Source: Pseudomonas nitroreducens TX1
GTDB taxonomy: Bacteria > Pseudomonadota > Gammaproteobacteria > Pseudomonadales > Pseudomonadaceae
Direction: 5' to 3'
Length of the DNA stretch: 64,000 nt
Assembly: GCF_000313755.1 (NCBI RefSeq)
Contig: NZ_AMZB01000097.1
Span: 47,180 to 111,179, forward strand
In this document: piece by piece, positions 1 through 8,464 of the stretch
Layout of the letters: the number at the start of each line of letters is the position of its first letter
Position numbering within the stretch: the first letter of the stretch is position 1
Made by a program: the position numbers and the translations under genes
Notes under the pieces: generated by a model
Databases searched by the model: none
Told to the model about the DNA's origin: nothing
What the model saw: only the letters and a program-made list of their open reading frames with translations

Positions 1-32
1 GAGTGTTCATACAGCCTGACCGAGGGAAACCG

Positions 33-1142
33 ATGAACGATGCCGACCGCTCACGCCTGGTCGTGACCTGCTCGCTGGCCCCCGACGCGCAACCCGCCGA
101 CCGGCAGACGCACGAAGCGCTGGCCGCCTGGCTGGCGCAGATCCAGGGTCTGGATTTCAGTCCGCAATTGCCTGAAGAGCGCTCGGCGGGCCGCCCCCTC
201 TACTGGGTTCCGGACGCCACGGTGGTGGGGCGCCAGCAGGCTGCCGACCTGGGCATCCACGGCCCGCTGGAACTGTTCGGCGGCTTCGTCGAGCGCGCCT
301 TCCAGGCCGGCAAGGCCATTGTCCATCCGCTGTTCGAGCGTCCCACCCTGACCCCGCGCGGCTGGAGCGAAGCCTTCGCCACACGGGTCAAGCCGCTGGT
401 ACTCGATGGCCACAGTGTGTTCTGCCACAACGATGCGGTGCGCTGCGCCAGTGCGCGCCTGCAGCGCGGGCCGCAACGCCTGAAGCCTGCATCCAGCCGT
501 GGCGGGCAGGGCCAGCAGGTGGTCGAGGACATCGACCAGTTGGCCGACGCGCTGGCTTGCTACGAGGAGGGCGACTACCTCGAAGGGCTGGTGATCGAGG
601 ACGACCTGCGCGATGCCCGGACCCACAGCGTGGGACAGGTGATGATCAACGGCGTGCTGCTCAGCTACCACGGCATGCAGCAGCACAATCGCAACCCGCG
701 CGGCGAGCTGGTGTATGGTGGCAGCGACCTGCTGGTAGTACGCGGCGATTTCGACTGCCTGCTGGCGCTGGACCTGGTCGCTTCGGTGCAGCAGGCGATC
801 CGCCAGGCCGTGCAGTTCGACCGCGCGGCGCACCAGTTGCTGCCGGGGTTCTTTGCCTCGCGCCGCAACTACGACGTGGCCCAGGGGGTGGACGCCCGGG
901 GCCAGGATTGCTCCGGCGTGCTCGAACAGTCCTGGCGCATCGGCGGGGCCAGCGGCGCGGAACTTGCTGCGCTGGAAGCCTTCGTCGCCGATCCCTCGCT
1001 CTGCGTGGTGCGCGCGTCGACATTCGAAATCTTCGAGGACAAGCCGTTGCCGGACAATACCCGCGTGCTCTATCGCGGCCCGGACGCCATCGGCGACTTC
1101 CTCATGAAATACGCGATGGTGGAGCCCTATGTTTTCCAATGA
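33..1142 (+). CDS. DUF3182 family protein
   Basis: Protein of 369 residues matching my recollection of the DUF3182 family of Pseudomonas and Burkholderia, whose function is not known. The middle of the protein has a Gly/Ser loop (KPASSRGGQGQ, about residue 150), followed by acidic stretches (GLVIEDDL) and an Asn/Arg patch; this order resembles an ATP-grasp nucleotide fold, which is my inference. I chose the ATG at 33 because a GAGGG ribosome site lies 7 nt upstream; an in-frame GTG at 3 has no visible site and may only be an artefact of the window edge. The stop overlaps the start of the following hydrolase by 14 nt, so the two are probably translated together. Confidence 0.75.
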   Translation: MNDADRSRLVVTCSLAPDAQPADRQTHEALAAWLAQIQGLDFSPQLPEERSAGRPLYWVPDATVVGRQQAADLGIHGPLELFGGFVERAFQAGKAIVHPLFERPTLTPRGWSEAFATRVKPLVLDGHSVFCHNDAVRCASARLQRGPQRLKPASSRGGQGQQVVEDIDQLADALACYEEGDYLEGLVIEDDLRDARTHSVGQVMINGVLLSYHGMQQHNRNPRGELVYGGSDLLVVRGDFDCLLALDLVASVQQAIRQAVQFDRAAHQLLPGFFASRRNYDVAQGVDARGQDCSGVLEQSWRIGGASGAELAALEAFVADPSLCVVRASTFEIFEDKPLPDNTRVLYRGPDAIGDFLMKYAMVEPYVFQ

Positions 1143-1911
1143 CGAGCGCTACTCAGCCATCTCCATCGACGAGCAGGTGGACATCGATGTAGGCAGCCTG
1201 CGCTTGCAGGGCAACTTCCTGAGCCCGCGCACCCATGTGCCGGGCGTGCTCTTCGTGCATGGCTGGGGTGGCAGCCAGGAACGCGACCTCAAGCGCGCCC
1301 GAGGTATCGCCGGACTGGGTTGCGTGTGCCTGACCTTCGACCTCGCCGGCCATGGCGCGGGCGAGGCGTTGCAGGCATCGATTACCCGCGAGGACAACCT
1401 GCGCGACCTGCTGGCGGCCTACGACCGCCTGGTAGCGCATCCGCGCATCGACCCCGAGGCGGTTGCCGTGGTGGGCACCAGCTACGGTGGTTACCTGGCG
1501 GCGATCCTCACCGAGTTGCGGGCAGTGCGCTGGCTGGGCCTGCGGGTGCCGGCGATCTACCGCGACGAGGACTGGAACGTACCCAAGCGCGACCTGCCGC
1601 GCGACGACCTGATGGAGTACCGCTCCAGCCACATTCCGGCGGCCAGCAACCGCGCGCTGAAGGCTTGCAGCGGATTCAAGGGCGACGTGCTGCTGGTGGA
1701 GTCCGAGCACGACGACTTCATTCCCCGCCCGACCATCATGAGCTACCGTGCCGCTTTCCAGCGCACCCATTCGCTGACCCACCGGATCATCGACCAGGCC
1801 GACCACGCGCTCTCCAGCGAACGCTCGCAGGAGGCCTACACCGACATCCTGGTGCGCTGGATCACCGAGATGGTGGTGGGCGAACGCTCGAGTCGGTTGG
1901 TGGTGGGCTGA
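1129..1911 (+). CDS. alpha/beta hydrolase (dienelactone hydrolase-like)
   Basis: A 260-residue cytoplasmic hydrolase. It has the oxyanion-hole strand LFVHGWGG near residue 41, the nucleophile elbow GTSYGG with Ser118, an acidic residue in ESEHDDFIP and a final His in DQADHALS, giving a complete Ser-Asp-His triad. The substrate is not evident; the family includes esterases, peptidases and dienelactone hydrolases. The start overlaps the DUF3182 gene by 14 nt and follows a GGTGGAG site, so the pair forms a coupled operon. The two proteins may act on the same metabolite, but nothing else in the sequence defines it. Confidence 0.85.
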   Translation: MFSNDERYSAISIDEQVDIDVGSLRLQGNFLSPRTHVPGVLFVHGWGGSQERDLKRARGIAGLGCVCLTFDLAGHGAGEALQASITREDNLRDLLAAYDRLVAHPRIDPEAVAVVGTSYGGYLAAILTELRAVRWLGLRVPAIYRDEDWNVPKRDLPRDDLMEYRSSHIPAASNRALKACSGFKGDVLLVESEHDDFIPRPTIMSYRAAFQRTHSLTHRIIDQADHALSSERSQEAYTDILVRWITEMVVGERSSRLVVG

Positions 1912-2156
1912 GCACGCGGCCAAGGCACGGTATGTCGGGTGGGAGCAACGGGCTTTCCCGGGTACGGCCGGTCCTGCCAGGTTTTCGCGGATAGGCTCCG
2001 CTCCTGGGAAACGCCGTGCCGTTCCGGTGTTGGGTAGCACCGGAACCGGCCACGCGCTCGCAGGAGCGGGCTGCGTCCGCGTTCAGGGCACGCTTGCGCG
2101 AACGCGGGCGAAGTCGGCGGTGGCCGATCAGGGGTGGTCGGCCGGAGGCTACTCCA
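1912..2156. other. intergenic region with degenerate 'aggagcg' repeats
   Basis: No gene seen. The stretch lies between convergent genes. It carries 'ggctccgctcctggg' near 1992 and 'caggagcgggctgcgtccgc' near 2061, which are two inverted, degenerate copies of the intergenic repeat family found elsewhere in this window. They may form a hairpin that ends both transcripts. Confidence 0.4.
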
Positions 2157-2687
2157 TTATTTCGATGGATGCGCCTTCACCAGTTCCTTGGCCATTTCCA
2201 GGTGTTGCTGCAGCACCGGCAGGGTCTTCTGGGCGAAGGCCTTGATCTGGGTGTCAGCCGAATTGTTCGCCGCATCGGTGAACAGCTTCACCGCATCCTC
2301 GTGGGCGCTCACCTGGTTGTTGGCGTAGGCCGCGTCGAAGGATTCGTCACGCACGTCCAGCACCTTGGCCTTGGCCTGGTTCATCACGCTGGGCGAGTCG
2401 GAGAGCTCGAGCTTCTGGTTCTGGGCGATGGCCTTGAGCTCGGTGTTGGCTTTGGTGTGATCGTCGATGATGTGCTGGGCGAAGGTCTTCACGTCAGTGG
2501 ACTGGCTCTTCTTCAGCGCGAGCTTGGCGGCATCGATTTCCGCCATGCCGGCGGCGGAGGCCTCGGTGGCAAAGTTCTGCGCCTGGGCATGCGGATCATC
2601 GGCCAGCAGCGGGCCGGCGAACAGCAGGGACGCGCAAACCATGGCGCCTCGCAAAATGGCGGTTCCTTTCATGACGGATCCATTCAT
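2157..2687 (-). CDS. DUF4142 domain-containing periplasmic protein
   Basis: About 176 residues. It begins with a signal peptide (ATG at 2687, GGGAGA site 5 nt upstream; a second ATG lies five codons later), with likely cleavage after GPLLA near residue 30. The remainder is a ferritin-like four-helix DUF4142 domain: ATEASAAGMAEIDAAKLAL, then FAQHIIDDHTKANTEL, then a C-terminal helix pair ending in AKELVKAHPSK. Family members are exported, small and often induced by stress; no enzymatic role is established. It is divergent from the histidine kinase at 2887. Confidence 0.85.
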   Translation of the reverse strand: MNGSVMKGTAILRGAMVCASLLFAGPLLADDPHAQAQNFATEASAAGMAEIDAAKLALKKSQSTDVKTFAQHIIDDHTKANTELKAIAQNQKLELSDSPSVMNQAKAKVLDVRDESFDAAYANNQVSAHEDAVKLFTDAANNSADTQIKAFAQKTLPVLQQHLEMAKELVKAHPSK

Positions 2688-2886
2688 GACGATTCTCCCG
2701 ATCGGGTGATGGGGCCTCGATGGTCGAGGCATTGGGTGTGACTACTGTGTTGACGGGAGCGCGCCACGGGGGTTCAGAGTTTTCCACTGACTGGCTGCGG
2801 GCCAGGAGCTACGCCGTCGGGCGGCATCTTCGGTAGGATTGGCGAGCCTATGCTTTGCTGCAATGAGCCGAGAGAGCGCAGACTTC

Positions 2887-4836
2887 ATGCCTGATACCAT
2901 CGCCAGCACCGCCCAGCTCGTCGAAGACGCCCGCTATCGCCTGTTGGTCGAAGCGGTCACCGACTACGCCATCTACATGCTGGACCCCGACGGTCGGGTC
3001 AGCAGCTGGAGTTCCGGCGCGCAGCGTCTGAAGGGCTACGCCGCCGACGAAATCCTCGGCCAGCACTTTTCCCGCTTCTACACCCCTGCCGACCGTGAAG
3101 CCGGCCTGCCCGAGCTGGCACTGGGCGAAGCGGCCCGCGTCGGCCGCTACGAAAGCGAAGGTTGGCGCCTGCACCGGGACGGCAGCTCGTTCTGGGCCCA
3201 CGTGGTGATCGACGCCATTCGCGATGACTCGGGCGAGCTGCTCGGCTTTGCCAAGATCACCCGCGACCGCACCGAGCAGCACCAGACCGAACAGGCGCTG
3301 CGGCGCAGCGAGCAACACTTCCGCCTGCTGGTCAACGGCGTCACCGACTACGCGCTGTACATGCTCGACCCCAGTGGCAACGTCACCAGCTGGAACCCGG
3401 GAGCGGCGCGGATCAAGGGCTATCACCCGGAAGAGATCATCGGCCGCCGCTTCGATTGCTTCTATTGCGACGAGGACCGCCAGGGTGGCATTCCCGAGGC
3501 GAGCCTGAGCACCGCGCTGGCAGAAGGGCGCTACGAGGAAGAGCGCCTGCAGATGCGCAAGGACGGCTCGCGCTTCTGGGCCAATATCGTCATCGACCCG
3601 GTGTATGACGATGCCGGGGAACTCATGGGATTCGCCAAGATCACCCGTGACATCACCGACAAGCGTCGCGCCCAGGAGGAGCTGGAGCACGCCCGCGACG
3701 AGCTGATCCAGTCGCAGAAGATGGAGTCCCTCGGCCAGCTCACCGGCGGCGTTGCCCACGATTTCAACAACCTGCTGACGGTGATTCTCGGCGGCTTGCA
3801 GGTGCTCCAGCGGCACCTGCCCAAGGACAACGACAAGGTCCAGACCATCTGGAAGAACGCCCTGGAGGCGACCCGCCGGGGCGCCCAGTTGACCCAGCGA
3901 ATGCTGGCTTTTGCCCGCAAGCAGCGGCTGTTCCCGCAACCGTTGCACCTGCCGACATTGCTGCAGGAGATGAGCGAGCTGCTGGTCAGCTCGCTGGGCC
4001 CGACCATCAGCCTGGAGACGCGTTTCCCGCTGCAGCTGGACTGCGTGATGAGCGACCAGAACCAGCTGGAACTGGCGATCATCAACCTCGCCACCAATGC
4101 CCGCGATGCCATGCCAGATGGCGGCAGCATCACCTTTTCGGCGCGTAACGCGGTGGTTGCCCCGCGCCAGAGCGGCAAGCTCGCCCCGGGGGAGTACGTG
4201 TGCCTGGCCGTGACCGATTCGGGACAGGGCATGAGCGAGGATACCCTGCGCCGCGCGGCGGAGCCGTTCTTCACCACCAAGCCCACTGGCAAGGGTACGG
4301 GGCTGGGGTTGTCCATCGTCCACGGGCTGGCCCAGCAGCAGGGCGGCGCGCTGTTGCTGCGCAGTACGCCGGGCATGGGCACCACGGCGGAAATCTGGCT
4401 GCCGGCGGTGAAAGTGAAGGTGGAGCCCGAAGCCGCGGACACGGCGCCTGCTGACGAGCTCTATGCCGAGATGAACGAGCCGCTCGGGCTGCATGTGCTG
4501 GTGGTCGATGACGACGCGCTGGTCCTCGCGGGCACCAGTGCGCTGCTCTCGGACCTCGGCTGTGCGGTGATCCGCGCCGACTCCGCGCGGGCGGCGCTGC
4601 AACTGCTGGAACAGGCGAGCTTCGACCTGGTCATCACCGATTTCGCCATGCCGGACATGGACGGCATGCTACTGATCCAGAAGGTGCGCCAGTCCCATCC
4701 GCAGCTGACCTGTGTACTCACCACCGGTTATGCGGGGCGGCTGGATACCCTGGCCGACTCGGTGCTGCGCCTGCCCAAGCCTTTCGACCGCGACCAGTTG
4801 CAGACACTGTTGCTGCAGGTGAAGCAAGTCGGCTAG
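2887..4836 (+). CDS. PAS-PAS hybrid sensor histidine kinase with C-terminal receiver
   Basis: A soluble hybrid kinase of about 649 residues with no membrane segment, so it senses a cytoplasmic signal. Order: two near-duplicate PAS domains (both contain LLV-VTDYA-YMLDP, then W--G--R-KGY), HisKA with phospho-accepting His in SLGQLTGGVAHDFNNLL, HATPase_c with GKGTGLGLSIVHGL, and a receiver with Asp in LVITDFAMPDMDG. The PAS repeats probably arose by duplication. Starts at 2839 (TTG) and 2863 are possible; 2887 fits the first PAS best. No cognate regulator is adjacent. The kinase core closely resembles that of the hybrid kinase at 47572, so both are of the same HWE/GVAHDFNN-type class. Confidence 0.88.
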   Translation: MPDTIASTAQLVEDARYRLLVEAVTDYAIYMLDPDGRVSSWSSGAQRLKGYAADEILGQHFSRFYTPADREAGLPELALGEAARVGRYESEGWRLHRDGSSFWAHVVIDAIRDDSGELLGFAKITRDRTEQHQTEQALRRSEQHFRLLVNGVTDYALYMLDPSGNVTSWNPGAARIKGYHPEEIIGRRFDCFYCDEDRQGGIPEASLSTALAEGRYEEERLQMRKDGSRFWANIVIDPVYDDAGELMGFAKITRDITDKRRAQEELEHARDELIQSQKMESLGQLTGGVAHDFNNLLTVILGGLQVLQRHLPKDNDKVQTIWKNALEATRRGAQLTQRMLAFARKQRLFPQPLHLPTLLQEMSELLVSSLGPTISLETRFPLQLDCVMSDQNQLELAIINLATNARDAMPDGGSITFSARNAVVAPRQSGKLAPGEYVCLAVTDSGQGMSEDTLRRAAEPFFTTKPTGKGTGLGLSIVHGLAQQQGGALLLRSTPGMGTTAEIWLPAVKVKVEPEAADTAPADELYAEMNEPLGLHVLVVDDDALVLAGTSALLSDLGCAVIRADSARAALQLLEQASFDLVITDFAMPDMDGMLLIQKVRQSHPQLTCVLTTGYAGRLDTLADSVLRLPKPFDRDQLQTLLLQVKQVG

Positions 4837-4843
4837 AAAAACC

Positions 4844-4897
4844 GAACCTCCGCCGATGTGGCGCGCCCAATGATGACGCCCATACTTGCGGAGGTTC
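4844..4897 (+). promoter_or_regulatory. ribosome-site-sequestering stem before the small ORF at 4901
   Basis: GAACCTCCGC at 4844-4853 is the exact reverse complement of GCGGAGGTTC at 4888-4897. The right arm contains the GGAGG ribosome site of the small gene that starts at 4901. In RNA the site would be paired in a 10-bp stem with a 34-nt loop. The complementarity is directly visible; a regulatory effect is inferred. Confidence 0.45.
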
Positions 4898-4900
4898 CCC

Positions 4901-5035
4901 ATGTCTATCCAAGCCCAGCGCCCCGAGCCCCAGGAAGCGCCACCCAGCCGCGAAAGCCGGATTCCCGAGGAGTTTCCCGAAGAGGTGCCAATGCAACAGC
5001 CACCGGAGGAACCGGTGCCGCGACCGGAGCAATGA
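4901..5035 (+). CDS. small Pro/Glu-rich protein, function unknown
   Basis: An ATG with GGAGG 6 nt upstream opens 44 codons: it begins MSIQAQRPEPQEAPPSRES, continues with RIPEEFPEEVPMQQPPEEP and ends VPRPEQ. About a third of the residues are Pro or Glu, so it is likely disordered and acidic. No domain is recognised. The good ribosome site and lack of rare codons favour a real gene. It follows the histidine kinase by 64 nt and its ribosome site lies in a 10-bp stem. Confidence 0.55.
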   Translation: MSIQAQRPEPQEAPPSRESRIPEEFPEEVPMQQPPEEPVPRPEQ

Positions 5036-5070
5036 CCAGGCGCGATGCGTGCGTTTGTACCGGTTCAGAC

Positions 5071-5109
5071 CGTAGGGCGGATAAGCGCTGTCGCGTTATG
5101 CGCCCTACG
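5071..5109. repeat. palindromic intergenic repeat, 'gtagggcg' type
   Basis: CGTAGGGCG at 5071-5079 and CGCCCTACG at 5101-5109 are perfect 9-bp inverted arms, with further partial pairing inside (ggataagcgc / gcgttatgcg). Related copies occur near 25024, 29652 and 54026. It lies between convergent genes and may end transcription. Confidence 0.6.
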
Positions 5110-5204
5110 ATCCGCGGGAGTCGTCGCGCAACGGAGGCGATCGCGGATGGATCCGCTGCGCCTTCACGATGACAATGGCGCTCCCCGGTGGCACGCGGGA
5201 GCGG

Positions 5205-5816
5205 CTATTGCTGCAGATATTCGCCCGACCCGCTCATCGCCTGGCCCCACAACTCGAGGAAGGCGAAGGCGGTGGTGAGCAGCACGAGGAAGCCGAACGC
5301 CAGAATGCAGCCGGCATAGAACGCCGCGCTGCGCTGGGTCATGCGCATGTAGATGGGTAGGCCGACGAACAGCAGCCAGCACGAATAGGCCGTGGCGATG
5401 CCGGCCGCGACGAGCAGCAGCCAGCGCGACGGCAGCAGGGCGGCGACGCCCGCGAGCATCAGTGGCAGGGCCACCGCCGTAGAGAAGCTCATGCTGTAGT
5501 TCACGCCGGGCCGGTGCTCGGTGCGGAACAGCACCCAGCGCACCAGATAGGCGATCATCACGATGCCGGCCACCAGCCCGACATAGCACCAGAAGGCCAA
5601 TAGCGCGGCGCTGCTGGGAGTGAGGAACTGGGTTTCCTCGTTGCCTGGCAGGCGCCAGCCGACCTGCGTGGTGCCAATGAACAGGCACACTGCGGGAATC
5701 AGCGGCAGCAGCAACCAGAACGGCAGGTAGGCGGCGGGGTGCTGGTCGACATTTTCGCGCAGCTCGTGCCAGGCCTTCTCCGGCCGGGTGAAAAAGTGGG
5801 TCAGGGGAAAGGTCAT
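5205..5816 (-). CDS. Yip1-family integral membrane protein
   Basis: A 203-residue protein with five hydrophobic segments (around residues 30-50, 70-95, 110-125, 130-155 and 165-190) and an N-terminal amphipathic region MTFPLTHFFTRPEKAWHELR typical of bacterial Yip1-domain proteins, where a conserved F--P---W motif precedes the first membrane span. Family role is unclear. A GAGGAGG site lies just upstream of the ATG at 5816. It follows the hypothetical gene at 5855-6199 by 38 nt and is probably co-transcribed with it. Confidence 0.8.
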   Translation of the reverse strand: MTFPLTHFFTRPEKAWHELRENVDQHPAAYLPFWLLLPLIPAVCLFIGTTQVGWRLPGNEETQFLTPSSAALLAFWCYVGLVAGIVMIAYLVRWVLFRTEHRPGVNYSMSFSTAVALPLMLAGVAALLPSRWLLLVAAGIATAYSCWLLFVGLPIYMRMTQRSAAFYAGCILAFGFLVLLTTAFAFLELWGQAMSGSGEYLQQ

Positions 5817-5854
5817 CTTCGCCTCCTCATCTTGACGGGTACGGCGTACCGGAC

Positions 5855-6199
5855 TCAGCGCCGGGTACGAAAGCCTTCGGCGGTTTCGATCTCGATCAGC
5901 GAGCCGGGGTCCTCGTTGCCGGGGTCGTTGATGCCATCTCCCGCAAGGGCAGGTTCGCCGATCGCCGGGTCCAGGCTGCCCTGGGGCATCAAGCCTTCGC
6001 CGCGGTCGCGGCGGTCGAGCAGCGGCAACAGCTCATCGTGGAATTGCTGTTGCTGCTCCTCGGAAAGCGCGGCGAAGCCATGGTTGAGGATGTAGCGGGC
6101 GAGGATTTCCTGGCGGCTGTCGGTTTCCAGCGCGCCCTCGTCGAGCAGGCGGCGAAGCCCTTCGGACAGTTCGACATCCTGATGATCGTTCCAGCCCAT
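5855..6199 (-). CDS. conserved hypothetical protein, soluble
   Basis: A 114-residue acidic protein not recognised as a named family. The first 65 residues are helical (LSEGLRRLLDEGALE, ILARYILNHGFAALSEEQQ, FHDELLPLLDRRDRG); the remainder is a Gly/Pro/Asp-rich, likely disordered tail. The ATG at 6199 follows an excellent GGAGGTGA site, so the gene is real. It lies directly upstream of the Yip1-like gene. Confidence 0.65.
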   Translation of the reverse strand: MGWNDHQDVELSEGLRRLLDEGALETDSRQEILARYILNHGFAALSEEQQQQFHDELLPLLDRRDRGEGLMPQGSLDPAIGEPALAGDGINDPGNEDPGSLIEIETAEGFRTRR

Positions 6200-6555
6200 C
6201 GTTCGTCACCTCCGGATCGGTTCAGCGAGTTTGGCTCGGCATGAGCCCTGGCGGTCGGCGGCCGCTTTCGCAGCGCCTATGCGGATGACCGATGCGAGGC
6301 CGCGCCTGTTCGGCGGGCGGGACGAACGGTCCCAGCGGGGGCTTGGCGCTCGCCGCAGGCACCTCGAAGGGTGCGAGTGTCTGCCCAAGTCCGGACATCC
6401 CGGCGGGCTTGGCCGCCCCGAGCCCTGCTCAAGGGGCGAGGGCAGGGTTGCGTCGCAGGCATTGCTGCCTCGTCGAACGGAATGAACCTTGGGCGATATT
6501 CGCGGCCAGCCACAGCACAAGGGCAAAATTTCCCCGCGACCCAAAGGAGACCGCC
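6200..6555. other. 356-nt gap between divergent genes, no gene recognised
   Basis: Open frames on both strands here have no ribosome site and low-complexity Arg/Pro/Gly translations, so I treat them as chance. The last 15 nt hold the AAAGGAGA ribosome site of the gene at 6556. No promoter is obvious. Confidence 0.4.
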
Positions 6556-6774
6556 ATGTCCACGTTCGCGCTCGCTTCCTGGTTCTGGATCGTCATCGCG
6601 ATCATCATCGTGCTGCTGGACCTGTGGGCCATCGTCAGCATCTTCCGCAGTGACAAGGAGGTGAACGCCAAGGCCTTGTGGTCGCTGCTGATCGTCATCT
6701 TCCCGGTGGTGGGGCTGGTCATCTGGGGCATCGCCGGCCCGCGCGGCGTGGCCCAGGAACCGCCGCTGGACTGA
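6556..6774 (+). CDS. small inner-membrane protein, PLDc_N domain
   Basis: A 72-residue protein with two membrane spans (WFWIVIAIIIVLLDLWAIV and LWSLLIVIFPVVGLVIW), matching the PLDc_N domain found alone or before phospholipase D domains (cardiolipin synthases). No phospholipase motif follows, so this is the free-standing form, whose role is unknown. The upstream in-frame extension to 6292 lacks family similarity; the ATG at 6556 has AAAGGAGA seven nt before it. Confidence 0.82.
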   Translation: MSTFALASWFWIVIAIIIVLLDLWAIVSIFRSDKEVNAKALWSLLIVIFPVVGLVIWGIAGPRGVAQEPPLD

Positions 6775-6905
6775 TCCTCCGGCCCGTCCGGAAGGACCCA
6801 TCGCATTCCGGCATGGCCGGCATCGACCTAAGGTATTGGCCGGTGGCCGCGCACCACTCTTAGCATCTCGTTCGTCTATCAGCAGCCTGACAACGAGAAC
6901 AACAA

Positions 6906-8453
6906 GTGGACCTGGGAAAAATCCTGCGCCGCAGCGCACTTTACTGGCCTGACCACGAAGCCGTGGTCGACTCCCGCCAACGCATCACCTTCGCGCAGCT
7001 TGAACGCCGTACCAACCGCCTGGCCTCCGGGCTTTTCGCGCTGGGGCTGGAGCAGGGCGCACACGTGGCGATCCTGGCGCTCAACCGCGTCGAGCTGGTG
7101 GAGGCGGAGGTCGCTCTCTACAAGGCGGCCATGGTCAAGGTGCCGATCAACGCGCGCCTGGCGCCCGATGAAGTCCTCAGCGTACTGAAGGATTCGCGCA
7201 GCCAGGCGGTGATCGCCGATGCCGCCTTTGCCCAATTGATCGACCGGCGTCGTGCCGAACTGCCGGACCTGAAGCGGATCATCCCGCTGGCCGATGAGGG
7301 CGCCGATGTGCCCTACGAAGAGGTTCTGGATCGCGGGTCGGACGCACACATCAGTTGCGACCCGGCCGATGACGCCCTGGCCGTGCTGCATTACACCTCC
7401 GGCAGCTCCGGCGTGCTCAAGGCGGCGATGCTCAGTGTGGGCAACCGCAAGGCCCTGATACGCAAGAGCATCGCCAGCCCCACCGGCCGCTCCGGCCCGG
7501 GAGACGTGATGGCCCACGTCGGCCCGATCACCCATGCCAGCGGTATGCAGATCATGCCGCTGCTGGCGGCGGGTGCCTGCAATCTGCTGGTGGAGCGCTA
7601 CGACGATCGTCAGTTGCTGGAGACCATCCAGCGTGAACGTGTCACCCGGTTGTTCCTGGTGCCGGCGATGATCAATCGACTGGTGAATTTTCCCGGTGTG
7701 GAGACCTACGATCTCAGCAGCCTGCGCCTGGTGATGTACGGCGCCGCACCCATGGCGCCTGCGCTGGTGCGCCGCGCCATGCAGGTGTTCGGGCCGATCC
7801 TGGCGCAAGGCTACGGTGCCGGGGAGACCTGCTCGCTGGTCACCGTGCTCACCGAGCAGGATCACATCGCCGCGCTGGACGACCCCAAACGCCTGGCCTC
7901 CTGTGGCCGCTGCTACTTCGACACCGACCTGCGGGTGGTCAATGAAGATTTCGTCGACGTGAAGGCCGGCGAGATCGGCGAGATCGTGGTGCGAGGCCCG
8001 GACATCATGCAGGGATACTGGCAAGCGCCGGAGCTGACCGCCGAGGTCATGCGCGACGGCTATTACCTTACCGGCGATCTCGCCACGGTGGATGAGCATG
8101 GCTACGTGTTCATCGTCGACCGCAAGAAGGAAATGATCATTTCCGGCGGCTTCAACATCTACCCGACCGAGGTGGAGCAGGTGCTCTACAGCCTGCCGGA
8201 AGTCTTCGAAGCGGCGGTGGTGGGCGTGCCCGACGAGCAGTGGGGTGAGGCGGTCAAGGCCGTGGTGGTGCTCAAGCCCGGCATGCAACTGGACGAAGCG
8301 CGGATCATCGAGCTGTGCGCCGAGCAACTGGCCGGCTTCAAGAAGCCGCGCAGCGTGGACTTTGTGCGCGAGCTGCCGAAGAACCCCAATGGCAAGGTGG
8401 TGCGCCGCCTGGTGCGCGAACCCTACTGGCAGAACCAGGAACGGCGGATCTGA
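6906..8453 (+). CDS. AMP-forming acyl-CoA synthetase / ligase
   Basis: A 515-residue ANL-superfamily enzyme that activates a carboxylic acid to its CoA thioester with ATP. Visible motifs: P-loop-like LHYTSGSSGVLKAAM (A3 core) near residue 162, YGAGET at about 304, the TGD motif in YYLTGDLATVDEHGY, the hinge region DRKKEMIISGGFNIYPTEVE and the C-terminal catalytic Lys in ELPKNPNGKVVRR. The start is GTG. The substrate cannot be read from sequence; the overall type is the medium-chain or aromatic-acid ligase class. It is the first gene of an operon with the acyl-CoA dehydrogenase (12 nt gap) and a transporter, so it probably activates the acid the transporter imports. Confidence 0.88.
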   Translation: MDLGKILRRSALYWPDHEAVVDSRQRITFAQLERRTNRLASGLFALGLEQGAHVAILALNRVELVEAEVALYKAAMVKVPINARLAPDEVLSVLKDSRSQAVIADAAFAQLIDRRRAELPDLKRIIPLADEGADVPYEEVLDRGSDAHISCDPADDALAVLHYTSGSSGVLKAAMLSVGNRKALIRKSIASPTGRSGPGDVMAHVGPITHASGMQIMPLLAAGACNLLVERYDDRQLLETIQRERVTRLFLVPAMINRLVNFPGVETYDLSSLRLVMYGAAPMAPALVRRAMQVFGPILAQGYGAGETCSLVTVLTEQDHIAALDDPKRLASCGRCYFDTDLRVVNEDFVDVKAGEIGEIVVRGPDIMQGYWQAPELTAEVMRDGYYLTGDLATVDEHGYVFIVDRKKEMIISGGFNIYPTEVEQVLYSLPEVFEAAVVGVPDEQWGEAVKAVVVLKPGMQLDEARIIELCAEQLAGFKKPRSVDFVRELPKNPNGKVVRRLVREPYWQNQERRI

Positions 8454-8464
8454 GGACCATGATC

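Noticed and set aside
2016..2741. A 241-codon plus-strand frame opposite the DUF4142 gene
   Set aside because: Its translation is a Leu/Gly/Val-rich antisense shadow; the minus-strand gene has a signal peptide and family motifs.
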